Position numbers and translations under genes: made by a program. Positions 1-11,725 of a DNA stretch of 64,000 bases are shown one piece after another. The notes beneath the pieces are model-generated. The model ran no database searches. It was not told the DNA's origin and was given only the letters and a program-made list of their open reading frames with translations. Source of the stretch: Arion vulgaris (Eukaryota; Mollusca; Gastropoda; Stylommatophora; Arionidae); the NCBI GenBank assembly GCA_020796225.1, contig CM036764.1, positions 28,311,450 through 28,375,449 of the forward strand, written 5' to 3'. Within the stretch, counting starts at the first letter, position 1, and each line of letters begins with the position of its first letter.

Positions 1-16
1 ACACATTATACACAAC

Positions 17-306
17 GAACCCACCCGTGTCGTGTGGTGCCAGGGTCTGCAATGAAAGCAAAGAATAGTACCACTGCCATCTACAAGGCAACTGAGACAA
101 CTGAGATAAGAGACAACTGAGGTAAGGGCCTAGGAAAGCAACCTTAGTAAAAATGAATCTTCGCAGAAATTGAATGTGCTTGCCTACTTGTAAGCGCATA
201 ACTGGGGTCCTGTACAATCGCTCTTATGCTCAGATCACATACAGTTCCCAAAGAGTGGTTTAACAAGTGGTCGTTATGAAGCTTTGGAAGAAGAAGAAGG
301 AAGGAG
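17..306 (+). mobile_element. SINE-A, copy 1
   Basis: Member of the most abundant dispersed repeat in the window (ten copies). The family is about 255 bp: it begins CACCCGTGTGGTGCC, passes through GACCTACAAGGCATGTCGTAAGAGG and CAGAAATCGGATGTG type blocks, and ends near TCGATATGGAGCGTT followed by (GAA)n. Here the flanks atacacaac (8-16) and atacacaca (307-315) look like an imperfect target-site duplication. No tRNA-like A/B boxes are obvious and there is no coding capacity. It is a retroposed non-autonomous element; the LINE that mobilises it is not shown. Confidence 0.75.
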
Positions 307-939
307 ATACACACACGGTGTTAATTTATGTGGTGTACATATATCGCGTTCTGAAATGTGACATGACTCTATCAGCCCAGAATATAGAGGCTTTAGTTCA
401 TTAACTCCAATCGCTGAACTAACCATAAATAATACATGGGCGTGTTCTCTCACACCTTCATGTTTGTGCTAACCTTTTAAAAACATTAATTTATATAAAT
501 CAATAATAGATCAGGATTTAAAACGAGAAGGTCCGCCTTCAATATTGAATACAGGACGGACTACGCTTTATGAAGTTTGTAACAAAAGGAAAATGAGTTG
601 AATAAATTTGTGGTCTTAAGTTAACACAGAAGTATTACAAATATAATCGTCAGGATTTCCATTGTATGAATGTCGTACTTCCTGTCAATCATCACAGCCG
701 CACCCACATTATGCTTATGTTTGATAGCAACCAATGACAGCGCTAGGGAATATGCATGTTACTAGTAGATCAGGGTAGATTAATGTGTTTAGATTGCAGC
801 AAAAGTCATATACTTATGTCAAGATTTTCTTAACTTTCTTTGTTGACATACTGTCAGGATTTGGATCATCAAATTCAACAGATTTAAATACTCGGTCAAG
901 GACATCGTTGTGTACGTATAGTAGTCGTTAGCTGTCATT
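302..939. other. unassigned AT-rich sequence
   Basis: I see no coding sequence, terminal repeats or similarity to other parts of the window here. Confidence 0.5.
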
Positions 940-1157
940 ACTGCTTGTAGTGCTGCTTTTTTTTAGTGCGGTGTAGGACGGTTGGGACGTGAGCCTGAGG
1001 AATTTAATGGTCGCATGGTTAGTGCAGTCACCGCGATACTGTTCAGGTTAGGATTTTTCTTTTTATGCCCCCAACAGAAAAATATCAATGGCCTTACCGA
1101 GGATTGAACACATGTCTCCAACATGGGAGCCGCGCTCTAATCCATTCGCCCAGACGC
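940..1157 (-). mobile_element. SINE-G, copy 1 (tRNA-derived)
   Basis: On the minus strand the element starts GCGTCTGGGCGAATGGATTA, an A-box-like TGGGCGAATGG, followed by a B-box-like GTTCAATCC, then a body with GGCCATTGATATTTTTCTG and CCATTAAATTCC. Copies at 42333-42492 and 48977-49152 share the body. The two RNA polymerase III promoter boxes are the basis for calling it tRNA-derived. Confidence 0.65.
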
Positions 1158-1281
1158 TCTTCAGTTATAGTAGTTAAGCAAATAAAATTGTTAATTAAAA
1201 AAAGAAATTAATAAGTGGTGTGTAAGAATGAGAACGTTGGGAAGGTAGTATTCTTCTAGATCACATATAAAGAAAACACTA

Positions 1282-1320
1282 CGTAATCAACGTAATCTAA
1301 CGTAATCTAACGTAATTCTA
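1282..1320. repeat. 10-bp tandem repeat, 4 units
   Basis: Four consecutive units of ACGTAATCTA with minor variation. Confidence 0.85.
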
Positions 1321-1906
1321 GTTCATGGCAGTCATGCTGGTTCATATTAGGATTTACAAACACAGGTCTAAAGGGTTTTTAAAGCCAAAGGATTGACTTC
1401 ATTGCACAATCCTAGGGTCTCTGGAAAAAACTGCACTCGTGAACAGAAGGCCGTGGTCAGAATTCGAACCTACGACCTTCGACTCGCAAGGCAAAGGGCT
1501 TAACCGCTTAACCACTCAGCCACAGAGACCCCCTAACACAAGTCATGAATCAGTAAGTGTGTTATGTCTCACACAGTATTCATGAGTGAATGTCAACATG
1601 GCAGTCATATGTGCTGGTTCATTTTATGATTTACAAACACAGGTCATGGATCAGTAAGTGTGCTATGCCTCACACAGTATTCATGAGTGAATGTCAACAT
1701 GGCAGTCATATGTGCTAGTTCATATTATGATTTACAAACACAGGTCATGAATCAGTAAGTGTGTTGTCTCACACAGTATACATGAGTGAATGTCAACATG
1801 GCAAACACATGTGCTGGTTCATATTATGATTTACAAACACAGGTCATGGATCAGTAAGTGTGTTATGGCTCACACAGTATACATGAGTGAATGTCGACAT
1901 GGCAGC
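1321..1906. repeat. 100-bp tandem repeat split by SINE-C
   Basis: Units of about 99 to 101 bp are recognised by GATTTACAAACACAGGTC recurring at about 1350, 1628, 1729 and 1828, alternating with CACACAGTATTCATGAGTG. The first unit is interrupted after ACACAGGTC by SINE-C and resumes at about 1532, so the array existed before the SINE inserted. Confidence 0.85.
1366..1531 (-). mobile_element. SINE-C, copy 1 (tRNA-Ser/Leu-like head)
   Basis: Read on the minus strand it begins GGTCTCTGTGGCTGAGTGG, with an A box TGGCTGAGTGG, and has a B-box-like GGTTCGAATTC about 45 bp later. The head resembles class II tRNAs. Other copies are at 26728-26998 and 40613-40830. This copy lacks the 3' part present at 40613. 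Confidence 0.7.
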
Positions 1907-2199
1907 CAACTCCAAATGTCACAGCTGCATATAATCATTTTATTTTTTTTATTATTTTTATTATTTAAAAATACAGAAGTGTCTTCTACATCTAATAATA
2001 TTAGGCTGAAAGTTACTTCTATAAGTATACATCAAGTTTTACGAGTATAAAAGTTACATCTATATCTAGAGTTACTAGTATAAACATTATCTATATAAAT
2101 TAGAATGAATAGGGCGGGAGAGTGAGATAGACGAACTGAGCAACTATTTCTCACTTTAAACCAAATCATCGTGCAAGTCCAAATTTCATCCATCAGGGT

Positions 2200-2550
2200 G
2201 GTCAGAAAAAGCATTTCAAAGACATTTTCAAGAACTCGATGAAATCTTTCGGAATAGATGTCGACAACTGGGAGAATGTTGCTCAAGACAGATCAGCCTG
2301 GCGCACAATTCTTTGACACGGTTCTTCGGCCTGCGAGTCAGGTAGAATAGCACGGATGGAACAAAAACGTTTAAAATAAAATGGCAGTAAAACTCCCCAC
2401 AAGTGGAAGTATACCTTGCCAACACTGTACAAGAACATTTCAAGCCCGCATCGGGCTCACTAGTCATCTACGCACACACAGACGAATATAACGCAACTAC
2501 ACTCCCTTTGATGACAATTGTGTGGTCATCATCACCCGTGATGGACGAGC
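2200..2550 (+). mobile_element. LINE-h 3' end with C2H2 finger
   Basis: Plus-strand frames give the carboxy terminus of an RTE/CR1-type LINE polyprotein: a block ending DVDNWENVAQDRSAWRTIL, a charged linker (RIARMEQKRLK), and in a shifted frame a C2H2 motif CQHCTRTF-ARIGL-SHLRTH. This arrangement (AQDR-x-W-R then CxxC-H-H) is typical of non-LTR ORF2 carboxy termini. A stop and a frameshift make it a dead 5'-truncated copy. Related ends lie at 12089-12362 and 21985-22165. Confidence 0.8.
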
Positions 2551-2634
2551 ATCATTATATATATTGTAACTAATGTGATAGAACTCCAAATCAGAAAGAA
2601 CTCCAAATTAAAGAAAACGGACTCATGCTACAAA

Positions 2635-2795
2635 TCATCATCAAGGTGCGTATCCTTTATAGGACGTTGCTCTCTTTGCAGCGCATCTGAAATTCTCTCT
2701 GTCTCTAGCCAGTTCACCCACTTCGTCGATGGTCATATTCAAGTTTCTTTAATATCTTGTAGCCATCTTCTTCTTGGTCTGCCTCTGCATCCTCT
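2635..2795 (-). mobile_element. LINE-f 3' end, copy 1
   Basis: Minus-strand sequence matches 26146-26582 and 28566-29019: it encodes the conserved end RRRW-QDI-ET--MTIDE-----RDR---KCAAKR--YKGY and has a short ATGATGATG tail at its left edge. The copy is 5' truncated exactly where the 35-bp minisatellite begins at about 2796. Confidence 0.8.
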
Positions 2796-4437
2796 ACATC
2801 TGTGTCTAGTGTTACTACTATGTGTGTGTGCTACACCTATGTCTAGTGTTACTATTATGTGTGTGTGCTACACCTATGTATAATGTTACTACTATATGTA
2901 CTACATCTATGTCTAGTGTTACTACTATGTGTGTACTACATATATGTCTAGTGTTACTACTATGTGTGTGCTACATCTATGTCTAGTGTTACTACTATGT
3001 GTGTGCTACACCTATGTATAATGTTACTACTATATGTACTACATCTATGTCTAGTGTTACTACTATGTGTGTGCTACATCTATGTCTAGTCTTACTACTA
3101 TATGTGTGCTACATCTATGTCTAGTGTTACTACTATGTGTGTACTACATATATGTCTAGTGTTACTACTATGTGTGTGCTACATCTATGTCTAGTGTTAC
3201 TACTATGTGTGTGCTACATCTATGTCTAGTGTTACTACTATGTGTGTGCTACATCTATGTCTATTGTTACTACTATGTGTGTGCTACATCTATGTCTAGT
3301 GTTACTACTATGTGTGTGTGCTACACCTATGTATAGTGTTACTACTATGTGTGTGTGCTACACCTATGTATAATGTTACTACTATGTGTACTACATCTAT
3401 GTCTAGTGTTACTACTATGTGTGTGCTACATCTATGTATAGTGTTACTACTATGTGTGTACTACATATATGTCTAGTGTTACTACTATGTGTGTGCTACA
3501 TCTATGTATAGTGTTACTACTATATGTGTACTACATATATGTCTAGTGTTACTACTATGTGTGTGCTACATCTATGTCTAGTCTTACTACTATATGTGTG
3601 CTACATCTATGTCTAGTGTTACTACTATGTGTGTGCTACATCTATGTCTAGTGTTACTACTATGTGTGTGCTACATCTATGTCTAGTGTTACTACTATGT
3701 GTGTGTGCTACACCTATGTATAATGTTACTACTATGTGTACTACATCTATGTCTAGTGTTACTACTATGTGTGTACTACATATATGTCTAGTGTTACTAC
3801 TATGTGTGTGCTACATCTATGTCTAGTGTTACTACTATGGGGTTGCTACATCTATGTCTAGTCTTACTACTATATGTGTGCTACATCTATGTCTAGTGTT
3901 ACTACTATGTGTGTGCTACATCTATGTCTAGTGTTACTACTATGTGTGTGTGCTACACCTATGTATAATGTTACTACTATGTGTACTACATCTATGTCTA
4001 GTGTTACTACTATGTGTGTACTACATATATGTCTAGTGTTACTACTATGTGTGTGCTACATCTATGTCTAGTGTTACTACTATGTGTGTGCTACATCTAT
4101 GTCTAGTCTTACTACTATATGTGTGCTACACCTATGTATAATGTTACTACTATGTGTACTACATCTATGTCTAGTGTTACTACTATGTGTGTACTACATA
4201 TATGTCTAGTGTTACTACTATGTGTGTGCTGCATCTATGTCTAGTGTTACTACTATGTGTGTACTACATCTATGTATAGTGTTACTACTATGTGTGTACT
4301 ACATATATGTCTAGTGTTACTACTATGTGTGTGCTACATCTATGTCTAGTCTTACTACTATATGTACTACATCTATGTCTAGTGTTACTACTATATGTAC
4401 TATATCTATGTCGAATGTTTCGTGTATGTCTATTTAG
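2796..4437. repeat. minisatellite, about 35-bp unit
   Basis: Nearly 1.65 kb of head-to-tail units built on TACATCTATGTCTAGTGTT plus ACTACTATGTGTGTGC, with unit length varying (about 33 to 37 bp) through (GT) expansion. Unit length is not a multiple of three, so the short open frames in it are meaningless as genes. Confidence 0.95.
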
Positions 4438-4448
4438 CAAGAGAGAAA

Positions 4449-6546
4449 TATCCGGATTTTAGCTTACATTACATAAGAGCGATGCATCCAGATATTAGCT
4501 TACATCACATAAGAGCGATGCATCCAGATTTGAGCTTGACTTACATAAGAACGATGAATCCAGATTTGAGCTTGACTTACATAAGAACGATGCATCCAGA
4601 TTTGAGCTTGACTTACATAAGAACGACATATCCAGATTTTAGCTTACATTACATAAGAGCGATGCATCCAGATTTGAGCTTGACTTACATAAGAGCGATG
4701 CATCCAGATTTGAGCTTGACTTACATAAGAGCGATGCATCCAGATTTGAGCTTGACTTACATAAGAGCGATGCATCCAGATTTGAGCTTGACTTACATAA
4801 GAGCGATGCATCCAGATTTGAGCTTGACTTACATAAGAGCGATGAATCCAGATTTGAGCTTGACTTACATAAGAGACATATCGATTTGCTACATTACATA
4901 AGACGATGCATCCAGATTTGAGCTTGACTTACATAAGAGCGATGCATCCAGATTTGAGCTTGACATAAGGCGATGCATCAGATTGAGCTTGACTACATAA
5001 GAGCGATGCATCCAGATTTGAGCTTGACTTACATAAGAGCGATGCATCCAGATTTGAGCTTACATTACATAAGAGCGATGCATCAGATTTGAGCTTGACA
5101 CATAGAACGATGCATCAGATTTGAGCTTGACTTACATAAGAACGATGCATCCAGATTTGAGCTTGACTTACATAAGAACGATGCATCCAGATTTGAGCTT
5201 GACTTACATAAGAACGATGCATCCAGATTTGAGCTTGACTTACATAAGAGCGATGCATCCAGATTTGAGCTTGACTTACATAAGAGCGATCATATCAGAT
5301 TTGAGCTTGACTTACATAAGAACGAGCTTTCAGATTTGAGCTTGACTTACATAAGAGCGATGCATCCAGATTTGAGCTTGACTTACATAAGAACGATGCA
5401 TCCAGATTTGAGCTTGACTTACATAAGAACGATGCATCCAGATTTGAGCTTGACTTACATAAGAACGATGCATCCAGATTTGAGCTTGACTTACATAAGA
5501 GCGATGCATCCAGATTTGAGCTTACATTACATAAGAGCGATGCATCCAGATTTGAGCTTGACTTACATAAGAGCGATGCATCAGATTGAGCTTGACTTAC
5601 ATAAGACGATGCATCAGATTTGAGCTTGACTTACATAAGAGCGATGCATCCAGATTTGAGCTTGACTTACATAAGAGCGATGCATCCAGATTTGAGCTTG
5701 ACTTACATAAGGCGATGCATCAGATTGGCTTGACATAGGCGATGCATCAGATTTGAGCTTGACTTACATAAGAACGATGCATCCAGATTTAAGCTTGACT
5801 TACATAAGAACGATGCATCCAGATTTGAGCTTGACTTACATAAGAACGATGCATCTAGATTTGAGCTTGACTTACATAAGAACGATGCATCCAGATTTGA
5901 GCTTGACTTACATAAGAGCGATGCATCTAGATTTGAGCTTGACTTACATAAGAACGATGCATCCAGATTTGAGCTTGACTTACATAAGAACGACATATCG
6001 AGTTTTGAGCTTGACTTACATAAGAACGACATATCTAGATTTGAGCTTGACTTACATAAGAACGACATATCTAGATTTGAGCTTGACTTACATAAGAACG
6101 ACATATCTAGATTTGAGCTTGACTTACATAAGAACGATGCATCCAGATTTGAGCTTGACTTACATAAGAACGACATATCTAGATTTGAGCTTGACTTACA
6201 TAAGAACGATGCATCAAGATTTGAGCTTGACTTACATAAGAACGATGCATCCAGATTTGAGCTTGACTTACATAAGAACGATGCATCTAGATTTGAGCTT
6301 ACATTACATAAGAGCGATGCATCCAGATTTGAGCTTACATTACATAAGAGCGATGCATCTAGATTTGAGCTTGACTTACATAAGAACGATGCATCCAGAT
6401 TTGAGCTTGACTTACATAAGAACGACATATCGAGTTTTGAGCTTGACTTACATAAGAACGACATATCTAGATTTGAGCTTGACTTACATAAGAACGACAT
6501 ATCTAGATTTGAGCTTGACTTACATAAGAACGACATATCTAGTTTG
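4449..6546. repeat. minisatellite, 36-bp unit
   Basis: About 2.1 kb of a 36-bp unit containing GATGCATCCAGATTTGAGC and TTGACTTACATAAGAGC, roughly 58 units, with homogenised variants (GATGCATCC versus GACATATCTAG). Because 36 is divisible by three, long open frames occur on both strands (period MHPDLSLTYIRA on plus, MSFLCKSSSNLD on minus). They are a by-product of the repeat. A damaged stretch at 4870-5110 and 5580-5740 contains many small deletions. Confidence 0.95.
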
Positions 6547-6608
6547 TCAAGAGTTAAGTTTCAAATTTACTCCCAATCACCAAAGATAATTTGACAGTGT
6601 TGACTCTG

Positions 6609-7107
6609 ATAATAATAATTAATAATAATTCCTCTCGTACTGTTATACTTACATAGGGCCTGCAAGTAATTTCTCCATACCGCTCTATCCTGGGCAACTC
6701 GCTCAATCTCATCCATGGAACAGATACCGATATTTCTTGCCTCTCTTAGCAAAGATCGTTTCAGGGTCTCCTTAGGTCGATCTCTTTTTCTTGAACCCCT
6801 TGCATCCCTCTTCAATGCCTGCTTTGATATTCGTTGATCATTTCTCCTCAAGGTGTGTCCAACATATATCTATCTTCTCTTTCTTATAACAGTTGTCACT
6901 AGTGGTTGACCAGACATGTCTCTGATTTCATCACTTCTCCTGAATTCGTTCCATTTTATATTCATTATTTTTCGCAGACATCTATTTTCAAATGCATTCA
7001 ACTTACTTTCTATATCTTTAGACATTTTCCAACTCTCGCTAGCATATGTTAGGATTGATACAACATTTGAATTGAAAATTCTAATTTAGTTTTAATACTA
7101 TATAACT
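6609..7107 (-). mobile_element. LINE-b 3' end, copy 1
   Basis: The minus strand encodes the LINE-b carboxy terminus: a SESWKMSKDIESK-type block, CLRKIMNIKWNEFRRSDEI, then RRNDQRISKQALKRDA and RERGRPKETL-like arginine-rich segment, ending AQDRAVWRNYLQALC. The 3' tail is (AAT)n-like at 6609. It is 5' truncated near 7107 and carries several stops. The best copy surrounds LINE-a at 59282-62945. Confidence 0.85.
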
Positions 7108-7783
7108 TGCAGCTCCATATTATTATTAACTTGTGATAATTGTAGTTTGGATTATCACTGACTTATCAAATAAAATGTTGGAGATTTGAATGTACAAGAT
7201 GATCATGAAATTATACTACTGTTGTCAGTGGTCACAATGTTTATAGTGTTAGTTTTTTGCTTCAATAAAATCATATATAACTACATTTGCATTTGTTTAG
7301 ACAATAAAAGTTGCCGAACAGTCTTTAAATATATTGTTGTCTGTATTGACTTGTTGACTATTTGTTCGTGTTGTCCATAACTGTTGCACCTGTTTAAAAA
7401 AAAACTGTCCTCTGTATTGTGAATGCTTCCAATAATTATTTATTGTAGATTGAATGTGCAATATTATTTTGAGAGTCCAGACTTTTTTTGGTTCTGTACT
7501 CGATAATTTATATCTGAAATGTGTCTCAGAGTAGATCTCTGGTCTATGTCTCATAGGTTTTGTCTGAAACATTTTTGGTTGTCACCAAAGTATGTTAGAG
7601 GATTGGATAAGTTGAAAAACAAGGCGCTTTTTATCAACACATGGGCAATGAAATCAACATGTGCAGTAGAAATGTTAAAATGTGTAGGAGTGTGGAGGGG
7701 TGTTGATACAAACACGCACAGACACAGAAGTAGTGACACATAGATAAATTTTCCTGTGAATGTCAAGTCATCCAAGACTTATT
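7108..7783. other. unassigned, contains repeat K
   Basis: No gene is recognisable. Positions about 7313-7480 match, in inverted orientation, about 15155-15307 (shared blocks include CAATAAATAATTATTGGAAG and CAACACGAACAAATA), so this is a dispersed repeat of unknown class. Confidence 0.5.
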
Positions 7784-7795
7784 GAAGACATATTT

Positions 7796-8241
7796 CGCCC
7801 GTGTGTTCAGCAAAGAATAGTAACACTGCGACCTACAAGGCATGTTGTTAGAGACCACTAGTAACACTACGACCTACAAGGCATGTTGTTAGAGACCACT
7901 AGTAACACTACGACCTACAAGGCATGTTGTTAGAGACCACTAGTAACACTACGACCTACAAGGCATGTTGTTAGAGACCACTAGTAACACTACGACCTAC
8001 AAGGCATGTTGTTAGAGACCACTAGTAACACTACGACCTACAAGGCATGTTGTTAGAGACCACTGAAGTAGAGGCTAGGAAGCTACCATAATAAATAAAA
8101 AGCGTTGCAGAAATCGGATGTGCTGCCTACTTGTAGGCGCATAACTACCACAACATACTATCGCTCTTAGGCTCAGATCACAAACAAATTACAAAGAGTG
8201 GTTGAACAAGTGGTCGATATGGAGCGTTTGAAGAAGAAGAA
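7796..8241 (+). mobile_element. SINE-A with internal 41-bp x6 expansion
   Basis: SINE-A flanked by GAAGACATATTT (7784-7795) and GAAGACATTTTT (8242-8253), 11 of 12 bases matching, consistent with a target-site duplication. The segment GTAACACTACGACCTACAAG to AGACCACTA is repeated six times, making this copy about 190 bp longer than its relatives. Confidence 0.85.
7820..8064. repeat. 41-bp tandem expansion inside SINE-A
   Basis: Six near-identical 41-bp units. The single-copy version of the same segment is present in every other SINE-A, so the amplification arose from within the transposon. Confidence 0.95.
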
Positions 8242-8253
8242 GAAGACATTTTT

Positions 8254-8567
8254 AAAATCTAGCAACGGATGAAACGAAGCAGTTTTATTCATCAGGCCAA
8301 GCGATTTAACATGAAGACCTCGGAGCTACCAAAAGTTGACATCCGTCTAAAGTCTGTGCCAGAGCAAACCCCTTGTAGAGATGAAACTGGACCACATGTA
8401 TAAATCCAGACAGGAGTGAAAGGAATATTTGACACGGATGAACAGAACAGTGCCACGTAGTGAAAAGTAACTCTAAGTTTTCAGAATAAAGAATGTACCC
8501 AAGATTTCTAGTCGGATAACACAGATGAGTCATCAGAAAATGCAGTACAAGATTAGTCCACAGTCAG
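8254..8567. other. unassigned sequence
   Basis: No recognisable gene or repeat between SINE-A and the 33-bp minisatellite. Confidence 0.5.
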
Positions 8568-10221
8568 TTGTATTTTTAACAAATGATAGTCCCTAGTCTG
8601 TGGTATGTTTGACAAATGATAGTCCCTAGTCTGTGGTATGTTTGACAAATGATAGTCCCTAGTCTGTGGTATGTTTGACAAATGATAGTCCCTAGTCTGT
8701 GGTATGTTTGACAAATGATAGTCCCTAGTCTGTGGTATGTTTGACAAATGATAGTCCCTAGTCTGTGGTATGTTTTACAAATGATAGTCCCTAGTCTGTG
8801 GTATGTTTGACAAATGATAGTCCACAGTCTGTGGTATGTTTGACAAATGATAGTCCCTAGTCTGTGGTATGTTTAACAAATGATAGTCCCTAGTCTGTGG
8901 TATGTTTAACAAATGATAGTCCCTAGTCTGTGGTATGTTTGACAAATGATAGTCCCTAGTCTGTGGTATGTTTGACAAATGATAGTCCCTAGTCTGTGGT
9001 ATGTTTGACAAATGATAGTCCCTAGTCTGTGGTATGTTTGACAAATGATAGTCCCTAGTCTGTGGTATGTTTGACAAATGATAGTCCATAGTCTGTGGTA
9101 TGTTTAACAAATGATAGTCCCTAGTCTGTGGTATGTTTGACAAATGATAGTCCCTAGTCTGTGGTATGTTTGACAAATGATAGTCCCTAGTCTGTGGTAT
9201 GTTTAACAAATGATAGTCCCTAGTCTGTGGTATGTTTGACAAATGATAGTCCCTAGTCTGTGGTATGTTTGACAAATGATAGTCCCTAGTCTGTGGTATG
9301 TTTGACAAATGATAGTCCCTAGTCTGTGGTATGTTTGACAAATGATAGTCCCTAGTCTGTGGTATGTTTGACAAATGATAGTCCCCAGTCTGTGGTATGT
9401 TTGACAAATGATAGTCCCTAGTCTGTGGTATGTTTGACAAATGATAGTCCCTAGTCTGTGGTATGTTTAACAAATGATAATCCCTAGTCTGTGGTATGTT
9501 TGACAAATGATAGTCCCTAGTCTGTGGTATGTTTGACAAATGATAGTCCCTAGTCTGTGGTATGTTTGACAAATGATAGTCCCTAGTCTGTGGTATGTTT
9601 GACAAATGATAGTCCCTAGTCTGTGGTATGTTTGACAAATGATAGTCCCTAATCTGTGGTATGTTTGACAAATGATAGTCCCTAGTCTGTGGTATGTTTG
9701 ACAAATGATAGTCCCTAGTCTGTGGTATGTTTGACAAATGATAGTCCCTAGTCTGTGGTATGTTTAACAAATGATAGTCCACAGTCTGTGGTATGTTTGA
9801 CAAATGATAGTCCCTAGTCTGTGGTATGTTTAACAAATGATAGTCCCTAGTCTGTGGTATGTTTGACAAATGATAGTCCACAGTCTGTGGTATTTTTAAC
9901 AAATGATAGTCCCTAGTCTGTGGTATGTTTGACAAATGATAGTCCCTAGTCTGTGGTATGTTTGACAAATGATAGTCCCTAGTCTGTGGTATGTTTGACA
10001 AATGATAGTCCCTAGTCTGTGGTATGTTTGACAAATGATAGTCCCTAGTCTGTGGTATGTTTAACAAATGATAGTCCCTAGTCTGTGGTATGTTTAACAA
10101 ATGATAGTCCCTAGTCTGTGGTATGTTTGACAAATGATAGTCCCTAGTCTGTGGTATGTTTAACAAATGATAATCCCTAGTCTGTGGTATGTTTGACAAA
10201 TGATAATCCCTAGTCTGTGGT
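8568..10221. repeat. minisatellite, 33-bp unit, about 50 copies
   Basis: Units of TGACAAATGATAGTCCC followed by TAGTCTGTGGTATGTT. Variants include TTAACAAATG and TCCACAGTCTGTGG. Divisibility by three keeps the minus strand open for 485 codons (period PQTRDYHLSNI), which I regard as an artefact: no start context, low-complexity periodicity and no flanking coding sequence. Confidence 0.95.
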
Positions 10222-10527
10222 TCATATTTCATAGTTCATAAGTACGGTTCCAATTTCACTGCAACGGGTCACCCCATAATTGCTCCGTTCCTGTTCCAAT
10301 GAAAATCACACGAAATGCTAACAACTGAAATGTTTCCTGTGTGAACTAATTCCAGAATGAAACAGCCGCGTGCCGCCACAAAAAGAAACCGGCACCGCAT
10401 AAAATGCATACGGCCGTCGCTAATGTAGTCTGTGGTATTTTTGACAAATGCAAAATCAGCACTCTGAGCACCTCTAAAGTTGGAAAAGGCCAGCCTGTAG
10501 GGCGAAGAAATCAATAAAACTGTAAGC
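10222..10527. other. unassigned; single stray 33-bp monomer
   Basis: Mostly unrecognised sequence. At 10426-10450 it holds one isolated monomer of the neighbouring 33-bp minisatellite (GTAGTCTGTGGTATTTTTGA), about 200 bp outside the array edge. Confidence 0.6.
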
Positions 10528-10620
10528 AGGCTTTCGCGCAAAAATCAGTGAGAAGCTCCACACTAGGCGCAATGGCTACGCCTGAATTCATAGCGGGCTA
10601 ACGCAGAAGAAGAAGAAGCA
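10528..10620 (+). mobile_element. SINE-H, partial copy
   Basis: Shares CGCAAAAATCAGT, AGAAGC, CGCCTGAATT and AGCGGGC blocks and an (AGA)n end with 58206-58345. No coding capacity. Confidence 0.55.
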
Positions 10621-10872
10621 CTCTGAGCTCTTCAGTCCAGATAATTGGCAGGTCTACAGAACCTACTATCTGAACTCTGCATCAAGCACAATGTAAGTCG
10701 TTATGTAATAGATACCGTCTCACGGTGTAATACCATGTAATGAGACAGCAGGCCGACTTGTCAAAGAATATGCTGCAGGAGATCAGCCAAATGTACCAGT
10801 TATCTATAATCAAAAGAAAAGGATAATTAAATCAATCACAAAAGCTACCAGTACTAACACATGATGACTACC

Positions 10873-11130
10873 TTCTTCTTCTTCTTCTAGCGCTCCATAT
10901 CGACCACTAGTTAACCACTCTGTGTGATTTGTGATCTGAGTCTAAGATCGATTGTACGTTGTGCCAGTTATGCACCTACAGGTATCCCAGCTCATCCGAT
11001 TTCTGCGATGCTTTTTATTTACTAGGGTAGCTTCCTAGGTCCTACATCAGTTGCCTCTTATGACATGCCTTGTAGGTCGCAGGGATACTATTCTTTGCTT
11101 CCCTTGAGGGTCCGGTACCATTCGCGCGAG
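10873..11130 (-). mobile_element. SINE-A, copy 3
   Basis: Minus-strand SINE-A with its (GAA)n tail appearing as TTCTTCTTCTTC at the left. It is flanked by a perfect 10-bp target-site duplication GATGACTACC at 10863-10872 and 11131-11140. Confidence 0.92.
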
Positions 11131-11140
11131 GATGACTACC

Positions 11141-11462
11141 AAAAACATTAACAGAATAAAACACATTGTCATTCTCCACCTCAAAACAGAAAGTAATGAC
11201 TATGCAGCAACATGTGCACAAAATTCTAGACTAGAAATTCAGTCATGTGTACATGTGTACAGACACTCTATAGGCTACTAAAGAGCTCGTACTTCAAGAC
11301 TGCTTCAAATATGATGTACAGAGACAAACTCAGTGGTCTAGTGAAACACATCCGGAAAGAAAACGAGGCTGACCTTTGTGTGAGCTATAAATAACAGTGA
11401 GGATTATACAAGAGACAACATTCAACATGTAGACAATATTACAAGAAAACGAAAGGAAGAAA
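11141..11462. repeat. repeat L, copy 1 (unclassified)
   Basis: The interval from about 11300 to 11460 matches 32650-32683 plus 33168-33312 (blocks CAAGACTGCTTCAAATATG, GACCTTTGTGTGAG, ACAATATTACAAG). The other copy is interrupted by LINE-m. Class unknown, no coding capacity. Confidence 0.6.
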
Positions 11463-11517
11463 CTACGTTTAAGTTAATTTTGTCACACTTTTGGATTCAC
11501 AAACACTTGCACTTATA

Positions 11518-11725
11518 ACACTTCTTCTTCTCTTCCACCATTTACTTCTTTATAAAAGTGTTGGGGTGAAACGTAGTGATCTTGTGTGTGCTTGTTTTAA
11601 GGCACTTTGTAAGCTGATATTCATGTTCGTAAGGCTGTTCTTGGTGCTGTCGCTCCATCTTTTGCGTGGCCTTCCTCTTGCTTTGTACTCATTATACTTT
11701 TTTGTGTGGCTCTCTGTGATAACAC
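11518..11725 (-). mobile_element. LINE-d 3' end, copy 1
   Basis: Minus strand encodes the end of LINE-d (GRPRK-W-D-IKN-L, then SLQSAL-QAHARS) and finishes with ACTTCTATAAAGAAG-like sequence and (GAA)n. Homologous ends are at 52849-53138 and 58890-59255. Confidence 0.7.

Noticed and set aside
5703..6589. Overlapping 277- and 278-codon repeat proteins on opposite strands
   Set aside because: Both arise from the 36-bp unit, which has no stop in one frame of each strand. Coding on both strands over the same span is implausible.
8568..10221. CRISPR-like array
   Set aside because: Units are contiguous without unique spacers, and the DNA is metazoan. The same applies to the other arrays.
8775..10232. 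485-codon minus-strand open frame with 11-residue repeats
   Set aside because: It is the 33-bp minisatellite read in the one strand that lacks stops. There is no signal, non-repeat domain or flanking coding sequence.
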